Source of the DNA: an uncultured Succinivibrio sp.
GTDB taxonomy: Bacteria > Pseudomonadota > Gammaproteobacteria > Enterobacterales > Succinivibrionaceae
Length of the DNA: 45,628 nt
Assembly (NCBI GenBank): GCA_900754255.1
Contig: CAAECI010000059.1
Span: forward strand, 1 to 45,628
Direction of reading: 5' to 3'
Shown here: one piece after another, positions 15,573-24,864 of the stretch
How positions within the stretch are numbered: position 1 is the stretch's first letter
Layout: each line of letters begins with the position of its first letter
Position numbers and translations under genes: made by a program
Notes under the pieces: generated by a model
The model's input: only the letters and a program-made list of their open reading frames with translations
The model's database searches: none
Told to the model about the DNA's origin: nothing

Positions 15573-18023
15573 TTATCTCTCGTCATCGTTGGAAACTATC
15601 TGACCATTTAAAATCTTAACATCTCTGGCACCAAGCAGAGGTGCGGCGGCGTCGTACAATTTGGAGACCTTTTCATTATGAATCGAGATGGTGTTGTCTG
15701 CTGTAACGGTAAAATATTTGTGTCTGATGAAAGTATCGCACATAACTTTAAAAATTACAGGATCGGCAAACTCCGGAGAATTTCCGGTGACAACTGCCGG
15801 CAACCTACGAGCATACATAAGACATTTTTCCACAAACTGATCCACGGTTGTAGTTCCGTTTTCGGTATTTTTCAGGGCCGTAGCTCCGACCAGATAGCGA
15901 ATAAGACTTAAATGAATACAACGCGAGAGTATGAGTATTTCGTAATAGCCGTCTCCCGACAGACAGATTAAGCCGTGATTTTCAGTTATGTAGCCCAGAT
16001 CCTTAAAGCAGTCTATATAACGATCGATGAGCATGTCCAAACGATTTTCTGCGACCGGGGCATAAAGTTCATGACGCAGGAAGTAAAACAGGTTGCGCGC
16101 GTGAGTAACTATATGAGTACGCCGTATATGTCCGTTTCTGACGATAATGTTGGCAACCAGAGCCGGCAAAGCAAACAGATGAACTATATTGTTCATGAAA
16201 TAAGTAAGCTGCAAAGTTTGACCGTAGCTTGGACGAACGAATTTCATGTCCTCGCCCACATCATAAAGTCGAAATTTATGTAATTCCGAGGCCTGTTCAA
16301 TCAGCTCCGAGGGAGTGGCATTGGGTATGAGCTCATGCAGCTTTTCATCCACTCGCATAAGCTTTAGGTATAACGACAGGCAGGAGCGCAGTCTTGAAAG
16401 ACTCATGGTGTGATCGGCATCGCTGATGAGGGCCAGAGCGCACAGATTGATACCGTTAGCTTGGGCGGCACCGTTTAAATTACGAATGATGTTGTCAGCC
16501 AGACGGTTAACGGTTTCGTGCAACCACTGTGGCTTTTTAAGTCCTTTGGGATCGAGATCTTTACGCCAGCACGGGACCTTTTCATCCAAAAAATCGGTGA
16601 TCTCTATGGGTTTCCCGAAGGTCACGTAGCCGCGTCCGTAATAGCGCAGGCGACGGAATATCCCGAGCAGCTGCCATGCATTCTCCTTGGTTTTGGCACG
16701 TCCGTTTAATTCCGACATATATGAGCGAACCTCAGAAACGTGTTCGTATCCCAAATAAGTTGGAATGAAGGTGATGGGCCTTTTAAGACCGCGTAATTGT
16801 GATTCCACGGCCATGGCCACCATTCCTGTTTTCGGCGGTAAGGTACGGCCGGTACGTGATCGACCGCCCTCTATGAAAAACTCGGTAGCATATCCGTTTT
16901 CAAAGAGCAGACTCAAATATTCCGAGAACAGCGTAATGTAGAATTTGTCTCCCTTCATGCGCCTGCGTATGAAATACGAGCCACAGCGACGTATGATCGG
17001 CCCCACGGGGAAGAAGTTCAGATTGTCTCCTGAGGCTATTTGCGGCATCTGCAACCCTTCATGAAAGATCACGAAGGAGAGCATGATGTAGTCCATATGG
17101 CTGCGGTGACAAGGGATATAAATAATGGAATGGCCGTTTTCAAGCAGACGTCTCACACGATCTGCATTGAGCACCGTTTGTCCGTGATAGAAGCGTTTCC
17201 ACAGGTGGGAAACAATGGAATTGACGAAACGAAGCAATGGATAGCGCGGGTCCGAAACCATCACTTCATATATATCCCTACCTCGTTTTAAAACGGTGAA
17301 ATAATCCTGATGCGCCCTTGTCATTTCTTCTTCTATAGCATTTTTAACGGCTGGGCGAACCATGAGTTCCTCGATAAGCTTGGCTCGATCCGGCAGAGGG
17401 CGTCCAACTAAAAGTCTTGCTTTGGTAATGAAGTGAATGGATGCAAAACGACAAAGCAGTCGCATGTTAGGAGAGCCGTGACAACGCTCGATCAGGGAAT
17501 TGAGTCGTATAAGCCCCGAAACTATGGTGCAATTATCGCGTCCTTCAAAAATTAATTTGAAGAATTTCTTCCATGAGGGGGTGTGATTGGTGATCCCGAA
17601 ACCGTGTAGCGGTCGACCTTTGTAGCCAGGGTTTCGTGACCAAAGCACGCTGATGGGGATAATTTGCAGATCCGTGTTCAGCTCTTTACAGTTTTTATGC
17701 CATATTTCAAAAATTGCTTCGGCATGTGCATCCCTGCCTATGGGAGAAAACATTCGCGGCTCATGTAAATAAGCTATACGTGGGATTTTTAAACCGTGGA
17801 TCTCGAGGGGAGAAAAAGGGGACGGCAATCCTAAGCGCTCGGTGAGCCTTTCTATGGCCATAATGTTTCCAAGTCCGGATGAAACCGTTACGTAAACAAC
17901 AGGTATCTTTGTATCTACTGAAAACTGCTTCAAAGGTTCATATGGTACCGGAGAACAGTTTGTTGTCAGTCGGAAGGGCCAATAAAAAATGCCCCTCATC
18001 AGCTTATCGATTAGACCGTTCAT
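15573..18023 (-). CDS. plsB: Glycerol-3-phosphate 1-O-acyltransferase
   Basis: PlsB makes lysophosphatidic acid from glycerol 3-phosphate and acyl-CoA or acyl-ACP at the inner membrane, starting phospholipid synthesis. The 816-residue length is close to the 807 of E. coli. The acyltransferase blocks are clear: CHRSHMDYIMLS (the HX4D catalytic pair), FIRRR, FFIEGGRSRTG and the FIPTYLGYE block. The in-frame GTG at 18038 is also possible. I prefer the ATG at 18023, with a weak GTGGA site upstream. The FliL-like gene follows on the same strand. Confidence 0.96.
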   Translation of the reverse strand: MNGLIDKLMRGIFYWPFRLTTNCSPVPYEPLKQFSVDTKIPVVYVTVSSGLGNIMAIERLTERLGLPSPFSPLEIHGLKIPRIAYLHEPRMFSPIGRDAHAEAIFEIWHKNCKELNTDLQIIPISVLWSRNPGYKGRPLHGFGITNHTPSWKKFFKLIFEGRDNCTIVSGLIRLNSLIERCHGSPNMRLLCRFASIHFITKARLLVGRPLPDRAKLIEELMVRPAVKNAIEEEMTRAHQDYFTVLKRGRDIYEVMVSDPRYPLLRFVNSIVSHLWKRFYHGQTVLNADRVRRLLENGHSIIYIPCHRSHMDYIMLSFVIFHEGLQMPQIASGDNLNFFPVGPIIRRCGSYFIRRRMKGDKFYITLFSEYLSLLFENGYATEFFIEGGRSRTGRTLPPKTGMVAMAVESQLRGLKRPITFIPTYLGYEHVSEVRSYMSELNGRAKTKENAWQLLGIFRRLRYYGRGYVTFGKPIEITDFLDEKVPCWRKDLDPKGLKKPQWLHETVNRLADNIIRNLNGAAQANGINLCALALISDADHTMSLSRLRSCLSLYLKLMRVDEKLHELIPNATPSELIEQASELHKFRLYDVGEDMKFVRPSYGQTLQLTYFMNNIVHLFALPALVANIIVRNGHIRRTHIVTHARNLFYFLRHELYAPVAENRLDMLIDRYIDCFKDLGYITENHGLICLSGDGYYEILILSRCIHLSLIRYLVGATALKNTENGTTTVDQFVEKCLMYARRLPAVVTGNSPEFADPVIFKVMCDTFIRHKYFTVTADNTISIHNEKVSKLYDAAAPLLGARDVKILNGQIVSNDDER

Positions 18024-18038
18024 ATTATTTATTTCCAC

Positions 18039-18381
18039 TTGAATTTAACTAAATTATAAGCAAGAGAGTGATTGAACGCTCGTGAACATGATCTTGAAAA
18101 AGCAGTTGAGAATAATTAGCGCATAATTTTTTCTTCAGATTCAAATTGCGGGGTTGGGGTAATGTATGAAAATTCTTCCAACCAATTCAAATGTTTGGCC
18201 TTAAAGAATGGCGCTAGTGAGCAGCGACTAATTAGCGATGTGCAACTTAACATATTGAAAAATATATAAAATTAGCCTATGCCAACAAGTTTTTTTGGCT
18301 TACTCTTTAAGGGAGTAGAGGATAAAATCTGTAAAAATGACGGATGAAAATGCCGCCTTGTCTAATAAGGAATAGTTAAAT
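18039..18381. other. Divergent spacer between plsB and fieF
   Basis: About 340 bp without a gene. It should hold the promoters of both neighbours. The A+T-rich stretch around 18250-18270 contains TTGAAA and TATAAA-like hexamers but no pair with convincing spacing. I see no repeat or RNA structure worth naming. Confidence 0.4.
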
Positions 18382-19365
18382 ATGTCATCTGAATGTATGC
18401 GTGCAGAAGTTAATGGCACGACTGCAAGTGAATATGAAAACGGACTGATTTCTTATCGTCGTTTGGTAATGCTGGCGGGAACTGCGTCCGTTGTTACCGG
18501 TTGCTCTTTTGTGTTGGTTAAGCTCATAGTTTGGTTTATCAGCTCCTCCTCGAGTATGTTCGCCTCTTTTACCGATTCCCTGTTTGATTCTTTGGCGGCA
18601 GTGCTTAATCTGATAGTTTTACGCTATTCCATGAAAGCGCCGGATTATGAGCATCGATTCGGTCATTTTAAGGCTCAATCCTTGGCTTCACTTGCGCAAT
18701 CAGCTTTTATCGGCGGCTCTGCCGTGTTGCTCATCATGCACGGTATCGATCGCTTCAGAGATCCTCATGAAATAGAAAATGCCAATATTGCTATCTTTGT
18801 AAGCGTGGGGACTATAGCTTTTACTTTGTTGCTCGTTGCGTTCCAAACCTATGTGCTTAGAAAAACAAAGAGTGAATTGGTGCGGGTGGATCGTTTCCAC
18901 TATATTTCGGATGTGGGCTTGAATTTAGGCGTAGTTGCCGCTTTGGTATTGAGCGCATTCGGATATTTGTGGGCCGACGGGCTTTTTGCCGTTTTAATCG
19001 GTTTGTTCATACTACACGGTGCATATGTGATCGGGGTGGAGGCGGCCTCCACTCTAGTGGATAAATCGTTGACTCCTGAGGAAAACCAGATCTTGATGAC
19101 GGCCGTGCTTAAGACCGAGGGAGTCAGATCGTTGCATGATCTTAAGACGCGTAGAGCGGGACCTGAGTATTATATTCAATGCCATTTGGTTTTGGATCCT
19201 GAACTGAACCTCATGCAAGCTCATAGCATAGCCGACAAAGCCGAGGCTGAAATCAGAAGATTTTTCCCAGAGGCCGATGTTTGTCTGCATATGGAACCCG
19301 ATACTCCAGAAATCAAGAAGGACGGACTCATATATAGTGAGGATCTGACATCGGCTTCCGTTTAA
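18382..19365 (+). CDS. fieF: Cation diffusion facilitator, FieF-type iron/zinc efflux
   Basis: FieF-type transporters export Fe2+, Zn2+ or Cd2+ from the cytoplasm in exchange for protons. The 327-residue protein has the metal-site motif FTDSLFDSLAA in TM2, YEHRFGHFKAQSLA after TM2, HYISDVGLN in TM5, and a C-terminal cytoplasmic domain with HDLKTRRAG and CLHMEPD. Six membrane segments are visible. An unusual N-terminal extension of about 25 residues precedes the family start; a later start is possible but none is better supported. Confidence 0.9.
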   Translation: MSSECMRAEVNGTTASEYENGLISYRRLVMLAGTASVVTGCSFVLVKLIVWFISSSSSMFASFTDSLFDSLAAVLNLIVLRYSMKAPDYEHRFGHFKAQSLASLAQSAFIGGSAVLLIMHGIDRFRDPHEIENANIAIFVSVGTIAFTLLLVAFQTYVLRKTKSELVRVDRFHYISDVGLNLGVVAALVLSAFGYLWADGLFAVLIGLFILHGAYVIGVEAASTLVDKSLTPEENQILMTAVLKTEGVRSLHDLKTRRAGPEYYIQCHLVLDPELNLMQAHSIADKAEAEIRRFFPEADVCLHMEPDTPEIKKDGLIYSEDLTSASV

Positions 19366-19643
19366 GTCTTGGGAAGGCAGAATCTGGCATCTCTATCTTG
19401 ATCTTAATCTTAAATGCGGTGCTCTATTTTTTGATTTCCTGCATAATAAGATCATGCCGACATGTCATAATCTTGTATTGGAATAAGCTGGCATCCTCCA
19501 TCCGATGAAAGAACAATGCTTTTCCATGAGCAGACAATCATATTTGCAGGTTCTGACAACGGTCAAGACAGGCTTTTATGTCGCTATATAACGCATGGTG
19601 GTGGAGAGAGGCTCGAGAATGAATTTAAGCAGGAGCGTCATTG

Positions 19644-20474
19644 ATGGCGGAAACGACCGTTTCTGATCTTTATTGGAATGAATTGAAGCAGGAGGCGGAA
19701 AAGACAGCTGATTCCGAGCCTCTTTTAAGAACAGCTCTGGAGAAATCAGTACTTAACGCCTCCGGATTTGATCAGGCCTTAGCGCGAGTGTGTTCGTTTT
19801 CTCTTGCTAATAATATTGTCGGCCGCACGGAGCTTTATTCGATGTGTATGCAGGCCTATGAAGCGCAGCCGGAGCTTCTGGAAATAGCAGCCTGCGATAT
19901 GCGGGCCGTTATTGCCCGCGATCCGGCGTCCGCAGATTCCGTGATGGTACCTTTTCTTTTTTTAAAGGGCACGAGAGTTCTGCAATTATGGCGTGTTTCC
20001 CACTGGCTGTGGGTAAACGGAAGAAAAGCCTTGGCCCGCTACGTTCAATGTGCAATATCCGATGTTTTCGGTGTAGATATACACCCTGCAGCCAGGATCG
20101 GTCGCGGCATAATGCTCGATCATGCCCTGGGAATAGTAATAGGTGAGACGGCCGTAGTCGGTGACATGGTGTCCATGCTGCACGGTGTAACTCTGGGGGG
20201 CACCGGAAAGGTATCAGGAGATCGTCATCCCAAGATCGGGCGTGGAGTTATGATTGGAGCGGGGGCCAAGGTTTTGGGCAATATTCATATAGGAGAAGGG
20301 GCTAAGATCGGCGCAGGATCGGTGGTGTTGGACAATGTTCCTCCGCATACAACTGTTGCGGGAGTTCCGGCCAGAACGGTTGGTCGTCCCATCGAATACA
20401 TGCCCTCGCTTTCAATGGATCAGACTTTGCAGGACGATTACTGTCCTGCTATGAGAAAGCCAACCTCTGTTTGA
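19644..20474 (+). CDS. cysE: Serine O-acetyltransferase
   Basis: CysE acetylates serine from acetyl-CoA, committing it to cysteine synthesis. The 276-residue protein has an N-terminal helical domain and a C-terminal left-handed beta helix with hexapeptide repeats, including HALGIVIGETAVVGD, MLHGVTLGGTGK, DRHPKIG and VAGVPARTVG. The ATG at 19644 has an AGGAG site 8 bases upstream; the TTG just before it is not needed. Cysteine feedback is typical of the family. It stands alone in a 278-bp upstream spacer with no obvious operator. Confidence 0.96.
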   Translation: MAETTVSDLYWNELKQEAEKTADSEPLLRTALEKSVLNASGFDQALARVCSFSLANNIVGRTELYSMCMQAYEAQPELLEIAACDMRAVIARDPASADSVMVPFLFLKGTRVLQLWRVSHWLWVNGRKALARYVQCAISDVFGVDIHPAARIGRGIMLDHALGIVIGETAVVGDMVSMLHGVTLGGTGKVSGDRHPKIGRGVMIGAGAKVLGNIHIGEGAKIGAGSVVLDNVPPHTTVAGVPARTVGRPIEYMPSLSMDQTLQDDYCPAMRKPTSV

Positions 20475-20551
20475 TTATTTATGCGTTGTGCTTTCTCTTG
20501 ATCGCAATTACGATTTGATGGTCATGGGAAATGTGGGAAAAACTCTCCTCC

Positions 20552-21712
20552 TTAGAATTTCGGATCGAAAGCAGTTTGTCCGTCGCCTTGAAATTCTTGG
20601 CGGAAAAAAGCCATATACAGCAATAAAAGATCTTTAAATTTGGTCGGATCCAGCCCGCTCAATTGTTTGACCGCATCAAAGCGTTTTTGAATGGTATTTC
20701 TATGTATTCCCAATTTGTCGGCAGTGCGGGAGACCTCCTGATCCTCGTTAATAAAGGTTATGACGGTTTCAATCAGCTTGTCGCCCTGAGATGAGGAATT
20801 AAAAACAGAATATATCGAATTAAGCAGATCCTGTTCGTTCAACTCTTCCAACACGTACGATGACAAATAGGACGGATCATCAAGATCTTTTATGGAGATA
20901 AGATCTCTTTCCGAATTTACATTTGTGGAGCTAATGGCCTTAAGGCCGAAGCGCAACAAGGAGATCATAAGTCTAAAGGATTTAATGCTTTTTCCTATAT
21001 TCTCAAATCGTCCTATGCGTATGTGAATATTTTTATCGGCAACTGCGGCGGAAATAAGCTCCTGCTGTTGTACAAAGGTCCTCGGTCCTTCATTGAGTAC
21101 TACGAATACATTGGGCTTCAGGACAATCAGATCAGAGCTGTTCGAGAGCTTTTTGATACCCTGAATGAGCTCAAACACCACCTCGTGAAAGGCAGCGGTT
21201 TTTTCTACAGCGATCAAATACAGGTATTTGGGGAGGGTAAGGTATGCAGACAGTTCCGCTTCCTTTTTGGAGTCAATATTCTTGTCGGCGTATGGATCCA
21301 AAACCAAAGAGGCAAATTCCATATCTCTTATGCTTGATTTGCAATTATTCGCTTCATTGGTTAAGGCTTGATTTATAAGTAATTCGGCTGTAAGAAAGGC
21401 GAGCTCAGCATAACGGGCTATTTCATTCGGGTTGCCGGTAACACCTAAAACCATTTGCACCTGTCCGTCCACGATGATGGGTTGGTTGATGCCGGGAGCT
21501 ACTCCCTTGAATAGGTTGGCGTCCTCAGGATAAATATTGACGCGTTTTTTTTCTACGGCTGCCTTGCGACCGGCCTCGTGGATCTTTCCTATACGGGCTT
21601 TATCTCCAGATGCAAAGATAACTCCGTTAGGAAGTATAACGTTGACGTTGTGAAAGATGATCTTCATGGATCTCTTCACAATCAAATCGGCAATTTCTTG
21701 AGATAAAAGAAT
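20552..21712 (-). CDS. cdaR: CdaR-family sugar diacid/sugar acid transcriptional regulator, probable ATT start
   Basis: The protein has the two CdaR parts: an N-terminal sugar-diacid recognition domain (HNVNV, ASGDKARIGKIHEAG, then GVAPGINQPI and VLGVTGNPNEIARYAE) and a C-terminal helix-turn-helix (TADKLGIHRNTIQKRFDAV). CdaR activates glucarate, galactarate and glycerate genes in E. coli. Conventional starts (TTG 21685, ATG 21667) cut off the first helix of the domain. Reading back to ATT at 21712 restores LLSQEIADLIVKRSMKII, as in CdaR, and places a perfect AAGGAG 7 bases upstream. An in-frame TAA precedes that, with no ATG, GTG or TTG between. It probably controls the neighbouring CoA pathway operon. 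Confidence 0.88.
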   Translation of the reverse strand: MLLSQEIADLIVKRSMKIIFHNVNVILPNGVIFASGDKARIGKIHEAGRKAAVEKKRVNIYPEDANLFKGVAPGINQPIIVDGQVQMVLGVTGNPNEIARYAELAFLTAELLINQALTNEANNCKSSIRDMEFASLVLDPYADKNIDSKKEAELSAYLTLPKYLYLIAVEKTAAFHEVVFELIQGIKKLSNSSDLIVLKPNVFVVLNEGPRTFVQQQELISAAVADKNIHIRIGRFENIGKSIKSFRLMISLLRFGLKAISSTNVNSERDLISIKDLDDPSYLSSYVLEELNEQDLLNSIYSVFNSSSQGDKLIETVITFINEDQEVSRTADKLGIHRNTIQKRFDAVKQLSGLDPTKFKDLLLLYMAFFRQEFQGDGQTAFDPKF

Positions 21713-21725
21713 TTTTTTACTCCTT
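21712..21725 (-). promoter_or_regulatory. AAGGAG ribosome site with ATT initiation codon of cdaR
   Basis: On the minus strand AAGGAG (21725-21720) is followed after 7 bases by ATT (21712-21710). The encoded residues continue the CdaR N-terminal helix. An in-frame stop lies at 21742-21740 and no standard start codon occurs before 21685. Confidence 0.6.
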
Positions 21726-21927
21726 GAAGCAACAAAACCTTAAAGACAAATTACCTAAGGGATACTCCGCTCTTCAAATATGAGTCTCGATCGGCAGGGC
21801 TTTTACGCTGCAGAAATCTTATTTTTACAAAATCAGGTTTAACCGATATGACGCAAAATGTATCTTATGTGAGGTTGCAAAGAATTATCTCCGCCAGCTA
21901 CGTCTGCATCAGTATAGCATTTGTAAA

Positions 21928-21962
21928 CCCCCTGCTTTAAATGCGAAGGATTAAGCAGGGGG
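21928..21962 (-). terminator. Terminator after the synthetase/glycerate kinase gene
   Basis: A perfect 10-bp inverted repeat (CCCCCTGCTT with AAGCAGGGGG, 15-nt loop) lies just after the stop codon of the fusion gene. The T-run on the minus strand is short (TTT). It separates that gene from cdaR, which would then need its own promoter in 21740-21927. Confidence 0.75.
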
Positions 21963-21970
21963 CTCTTTAC

Positions 21971-24646
21971 TTACTGCTTAATAGCATACACTCGAAGCGC
22001 ATTTTCAACGGTTTTTTCAATAAGCCTCTGGGCATTGCTTATCGATTGCTCAAGGAGCATGGGGCCGTCACAGATTGAAAACATAGCTTGGATGTTGCAA
22101 TCATACAGAGCCGATGCGTCGTCGGTATACGATCCGCATATAGCAATAGCGGGAATGCCGTGCTTGGCGGCTCTTAGTGAAACACCTACCGGAGCCTTGC
22201 CGTTTATGCTTTGTCCGTCCATACGTCCTTCTCCCACGAAAACCAGATCGCAACCTTGCAGTTTGTCGTCAAATTTAAGCAGATCCAGGACGGTTTCAAT
22301 ACCGGACTGCAGTTTGGCATTGCAGAAGAACAAGAGTGCTGCGCCCATTCCGCCTGCGGCTCCGGCACCAGATATATTGATGCAATCAGAACCGAAGTAA
22401 TCGCTTAGAATTTTGGCGTAATTGGACATGCCGTCCTCAAGCTCCTTAAGGACCTCGGGAGAGGCACCCTTTTGCTTTCCGAAAACGAAAGTGGCTCCGA
22501 GCTTGCCCAGCAAAGGATTGGTAACGTCGCAGGTGCCCACAAAATCTGAGGATAATACCTCCTTATTGAAGGCTGACATATCTACGGATCCTATTTTGCT
22601 AAGATCCTTACTCTTGATAGGGGAGGGAATGAGTTGTCCTTCCTTATCGAAGAATTTAGCCCCCAAGGCTTGAGCAAAGCCGGCTCCGCCGTCATTGGTA
22701 GCACTTCCTCCCAAGCCTATTTTGAAGAAGCGTATACCTTCCGACAGGGCCTTCGCAACGCATTCTCCAAGACCGTAGGTTGTGGTTTCGCGTACGTCGA
22801 GCTTATTACGGTCATATTTGTATATGCCGCAGCATTGGGCCATCTCCAATACCGCACTGTGTTCGTTCTGCATGAAGCAACAAGTGGTTTTTTCCCCGTA
22901 GGCGCCGGTAACCTGCATAGTTTTCTTGACAAAAAGCTCACCGAGTAGGGGCTGTTCCAAAGCATCAATCAGCCCCTCGCCTCCGTCGGAGATGGGTAAA
23001 TTAACGACCTCAGCATCCTTTTTAACCCTCAGAATACCGCGTTTAACGGCCTCCCCCGCATCAAAGGCGGAGCAACTGCCCTTAAATGAGTCCATCGCCA
23101 CTACGATCTTGAGCTTCTTCCCATTTTCCTCAGAATGAGGAGCATCATCGTGATCAAGGGATGCTCGTAATTCGCGTTTGTTGATCTTGCCGTTGTTGGT
23201 ACGGGGCAATTCATGCACGTAATATATGTCTACAGGTCGCTGATATGATGCCAAATGCTCGTGCAGGTAATTTTTAAGATCGTCGGTTTTGAATTCGCAA
23301 CCGGGTTGGGTCAGAATGAAAGCTACGGGGACCTCTCCGTATAATTCGTCTTTTTTGGCGACCAGTGCGACCTCAACTACATTCGGGAAGTTTGAGATGA
23401 TGCTTTCTACCTCGGGGCAGAAAACTTTTTCACCGCCGCGATTTATGATGTCCTTTACGCGATCCTTAATGAATAGCTCTCCGCTCGGGGAGAGATATCC
23501 CACGTCGCCGGTATTTAGAAATTCTCCGGAGAACAGTTTTTTGGTGTTCTCATTTACGGGGAAGTATGATTTGATAACCATATCTCCGGCTATGTATATG
23601 AGCCCGGTTTCTCCTGCCGGCAGGATGTTGCCGTGTTCGTCGCGGATCTGGACTTTTGAGCCCAAGGAGGGAGTTCCCGAGGACATACATTTTTCAGTAC
23701 GTGAGACGTCGCCGCGATAAATGGTTAAGGGTGAGGTGGATTCGGTCAAGCCGTATATGGAATGAATTTGTGCATTGGGGAAGAGCTTATTCAAAGAGCG
23801 AATGATCCCCTCATTCAAACGACCGGCACCGCAGGCTATGGATCTAAGCGAGGGCAGACTCACGGCACCGCCCTTTAAATACTCGCTGTGCAAAATTGCA
23901 AATACCGTAGGAGAACCGTGCAAGAAGGTAACGTTATGATCACGTATAATCTTTAAGATCCTGTCGGCATGGAAGCGTTTTTCCAGATAAATAGTTCCTC
24001 CCAGATCAACAAACAGGGCCAGAATGGCCGAAAGTCCGGTGATGTGGAAGATGGGTACTGCCAAAATAGTGGAGTCTTCGGAGGTTAGTTTTAGGCCGTC
24101 CTTATAGGCCAAAGCTGCAGCTCGCAAATTGTCATTGCTGATCACAGCTCCCTTTGGTGCACTGGTGGTACCGGAGGTAAACATGATCACCGCCGTATCC
24201 GATCCCTTTATGCTGTCGTCCTCCATGAGCTCCAATTTGTCATAGGCACGATAATCGGCAAACAGTCTTAGGGAAATACGTTTTTCCTTCGGTAACAATT
24301 GCTTGACAAAGGGTTGCACGTCTTCATCAAACAGCACCAGCTTCGGCATCAGCTGATTTAGTAAATTGGTAAAGCCGTCCGTTTTGATCTTTGTGGAAAT
24401 TGGAACCACGATCACACCGAGGGCGTTGGCAGCATACAGCAGGGCGCAGAATTCCACAGTATTACCGAGGGCATTAAAAATTACATCACCCTTTTTGAAA
24501 TCATTTTTTTGCAAAAAAGAGGCGCAACACTTTACCTCGTTTAAAAATTGCGAACTGGTGAGAGAACGGCCTTCATAAACTAAAAGCGGTTTGTCGGGAA
24601 ACTGAGCGGCAGTTTTGATTAGACTTGAAATTAAGAAGCCGGCCAT
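21971..24646 (-). CDS. Fusion of acyl-CoA synthetase and glycerate 2-kinase
   Basis: This 891-residue protein joins two complete enzymes. Residues 1 to about 500 are an AMP-forming acyl-CoA synthetase: P-loop MFTSGTTSAPKG at 155-166, the YGLTEST motif near 300, the NTGDVGYL and KDIINRGGEKV hinge region near 375-405, and the catalytic Lys in PRTNNGKINK near 490. After a short charged linker, residues 513-891 are a GlxK/GarK-type glycerate kinase with AMDSFKGS, ISDGGEGLIDA, GLGGSATNDGGAG, CDVTNPLLG, GAGAAGGMGAAL and GEGRMDGQS. One reading frame covers both with no frameshift. It sits between cdaR and the thiolase operon, so it probably activates an acid with CoA and phosphorylates glycerate released by the pathway. 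Confidence 0.93.
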   Translation of the reverse strand: MAGFLISSLIKTAAQFPDKPLLVYEGRSLTSSQFLNEVKCCASFLQKNDFKKGDVIFNALGNTVEFCALLYAANALGVIVVPISTKIKTDGFTNLLNQLMPKLVLFDEDVQPFVKQLLPKEKRISLRLFADYRAYDKLELMEDDSIKGSDTAVIMFTSGTTSAPKGAVISNDNLRAAALAYKDGLKLTSEDSTILAVPIFHITGLSAILALFVDLGGTIYLEKRFHADRILKIIRDHNVTFLHGSPTVFAILHSEYLKGGAVSLPSLRSIACGAGRLNEGIIRSLNKLFPNAQIHSIYGLTESTSPLTIYRGDVSRTEKCMSSGTPSLGSKVQIRDEHGNILPAGETGLIYIAGDMVIKSYFPVNENTKKLFSGEFLNTGDVGYLSPSGELFIKDRVKDIINRGGEKVFCPEVESIISNFPNVVEVALVAKKDELYGEVPVAFILTQPGCEFKTDDLKNYLHEHLASYQRPVDIYYVHELPRTNNGKINKRELRASLDHDDAPHSEENGKKLKIVVAMDSFKGSCSAFDAGEAVKRGILRVKKDAEVVNLPISDGGEGLIDALEQPLLGELFVKKTMQVTGAYGEKTTCCFMQNEHSAVLEMAQCCGIYKYDRNKLDVRETTTYGLGECVAKALSEGIRFFKIGLGGSATNDGGAGFAQALGAKFFDKEGQLIPSPIKSKDLSKIGSVDMSAFNKEVLSSDFVGTCDVTNPLLGKLGATFVFGKQKGASPEVLKELEDGMSNYAKILSDYFGSDCINISGAGAAGGMGAALLFFCNAKLQSGIETVLDLLKFDDKLQGCDLVFVGEGRMDGQSINGKAPVGVSLRAAKHGIPAIAICGSYTDDASALYDCNIQAMFSICDGPMLLEQSISNAQRLIEKTVENALRVYAIKQ

Positions 24647-24702
24647 ATGAACTCCGAAATTTTTATAGCTGATTGACTTTAAGCAGATTGTTATGCCAAA
24701 TG

Positions 24703-24741
24703 TTTTGCGGTAAAGGTCCGATCATGGCATTTACGGCAAAA
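24703..24741. promoter_or_regulatory. Inverted repeat upstream of the fusion gene, candidate operator
   Basis: TTTTGCGGTAAA (24703-24714) and TTTACGGCAAAA (24730-24741) form an inverted repeat with 11 of 12 positions matching and a 15-bp spacer. It lies about 57-95 bp before the start of the synthetase/kinase gene and after the upstream terminator, a suitable place for a regulator such as CdaR. Confidence 0.45.
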
Positions 24742-24780
24742 TACTTGATTATAAATTTACTACGTTTAAAAAATTTTCTC

Positions 24781-24819
24781 AAAAAGGGAGCGGCTTAAAC
24801 AAAGGCTTTACACCGCTCC
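24781..24819 (-). terminator. Rho-independent terminator after the thiolase gene
   Basis: On the minus strand GGAGCGG pairs with CCGCTCC (24819-24813 and 24793-24787), with an inner TAAA/TTTA pairing, followed by CTTTTT. It divides the TRAP-thiolase operon from the fusion gene. Confidence 0.85.
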
Positions 24820-24864
24820 AAGCTCACAAACTAAGGAGTTTTAAATCATGAGTAGTGAATATTG

